Shown piece after piece: positions 5,208 through 5,407 of a stretch of 5,407 bases of DNA. The stretch's first letter is position 1, and every line of letters begins with the position of its first letter. The notes beneath the pieces were generated by a model. It saw only the letters and a program-made list of their open reading frames with translations. It was not told the origin of the DNA and ran no database searches. Both the position numbers and the translations under genes were made by a program. The DNA comes from Verrucomicrobia subdivision 6 bacterium (GTDB lineage: Bacteria; Verrucomicrobiota; Verrucomicrobiia; Methylacidiphilales; Verrucolacustridaceae). Location of the stretch: the NCBI GenBank assembly GCA_945866245.1, contig CAMBGW010000076.1, positions 1 through 5,407 of the forward strand, given 5' to 3'.

Positions 5208-5407
5208 ATGTGGCGCTTTCGCTTATTTTTATTCCTGATGGGGTGGGGTGGAGTCAGTGCAGGCTGGGCGGTAGAGGAGAAATCGTTTCTTTTTTCCCCT
5301 TTGGCGGAGGTTCCGGAGTGGCGTTTGCTCGATTCGTATCAGGGAGCGATTACGCAGGAAGAGTTTTCCAAGCGATGTCAGCGAGTTTTTGATCCATCGG
5401 GGGCCTT
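5208..5407 (+). CDS. Secreted protein, N-terminal part (possible N-acetylmuramoyl-L-alanine amidase; gene runs off the right edge)
   Basis: From ATG 5208 the frame is open to the window end, giving 66 residues and two bases. The first 21 residues form a convincing Sec signal peptide: Trp-Arg-Phe-Arg at the start, then a hydrophobic core (about 6-17). Cleavage is plausible after VSA (16-18) or after A21. The mature part begins acidic and contains EWRLLDSYQGAITQEEF (37-53) and a V-F-D-P sequence (60-63). From memory, a W-x-L-(x)n-Y-Q-x-x-I-(x)2-E-E-F block occurs near the N-terminus of some Verrucomicrobia cell-wall amidases. That is only a suggestion, because no catalytic domain is in the window. 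An in-frame stop at 5196-5198 limits the start to ATG 5208 or CTG 5205. There is no good Shine-Dalgarno sequence. Confidence 0.65.
   Translation, partial: MWRFRLFLFLMGWGGVSAGWAVEEKSFLFSPLAEVPEWRLLDSYQGAITQEEFSKRCQRVFDPSGA

Noticed and set aside
1..5407. Mobile elements, CRISPR arrays, tRNA/rRNA genes, defence systems
   Set aside because: I saw no terminal inverted repeats, transposase motifs, regularly spaced repeats or tRNA-like cloverleaf sequences. The window is filled by housekeeping-type genes.

Overview
The window looks like ordinary chromosomal DNA from a Gram-negative bacterium. Genes are dense, G+C appears to be in the high 50s by eye, and Shine-Dalgarno sequences are weak or absent at most starts. 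A Verrucomicrobiota-type host is a tentative inference from the general flavour of the proteins (a stand-alone Pol I-type 5'-3' exonuclease, a divergent HemW, and a secreted protein resembling Opitutae cell-wall proteins). It is not demonstrated by the sequence. I see no mobile element, CRISPR array, tRNA or rRNA.

Layout, left to right. (1) Positions 1-567, minus strand: the N-terminal 189 residues of a GNAT acetyltransferase of the type often fused to a carbon-nitrogen hydrolase (YhcX-like). The gene runs off the left edge. (2) Positions 631-1398, plus strand: a ZIP-family divalent metal transporter, divergent from the GNAT gene. (3) Positions 5121-1395, minus strand: a tight four-gene run read right to left. 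It contains a membrane-anchored coiled-coil protein of unknown function, a stand-alone 5'-3' exonuclease, HemW, and a COG4586-type ABC ATPase. The junctions are a 4-nt overlap, a 3-nt gap and a 2-nt gap, so this is almost certainly one operon with translational coupling. Its last stop codon shares the palindrome CTAG with the stop codon of the convergent ZIP gene. (4) Positions 5208-5407, plus strand: the start of a secreted protein, divergent from the operon and cut off by the right edge.

The operon's genes do not form an obvious pathway: DNA repair/replication (exonuclease), heme handling (HemW), transport energy (ABC ATPase without permeases) and an envelope protein. The most interesting details are three. 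First, a perfect A_AAA_AAG slippery heptamer lies immediately before the stop codon of the envelope protein, and a -1 slip there would fuse that protein in frame to the exonuclease. Second, the exonuclease ends in QPDLF, which resembles the bacterial sliding-clamp-binding motif. Third, the envelope protein has a C-terminal region shaped like a degenerate OmpA/MotB peptidoglycan-binding domain. I do not see a convincing wholly new multi-gene system.
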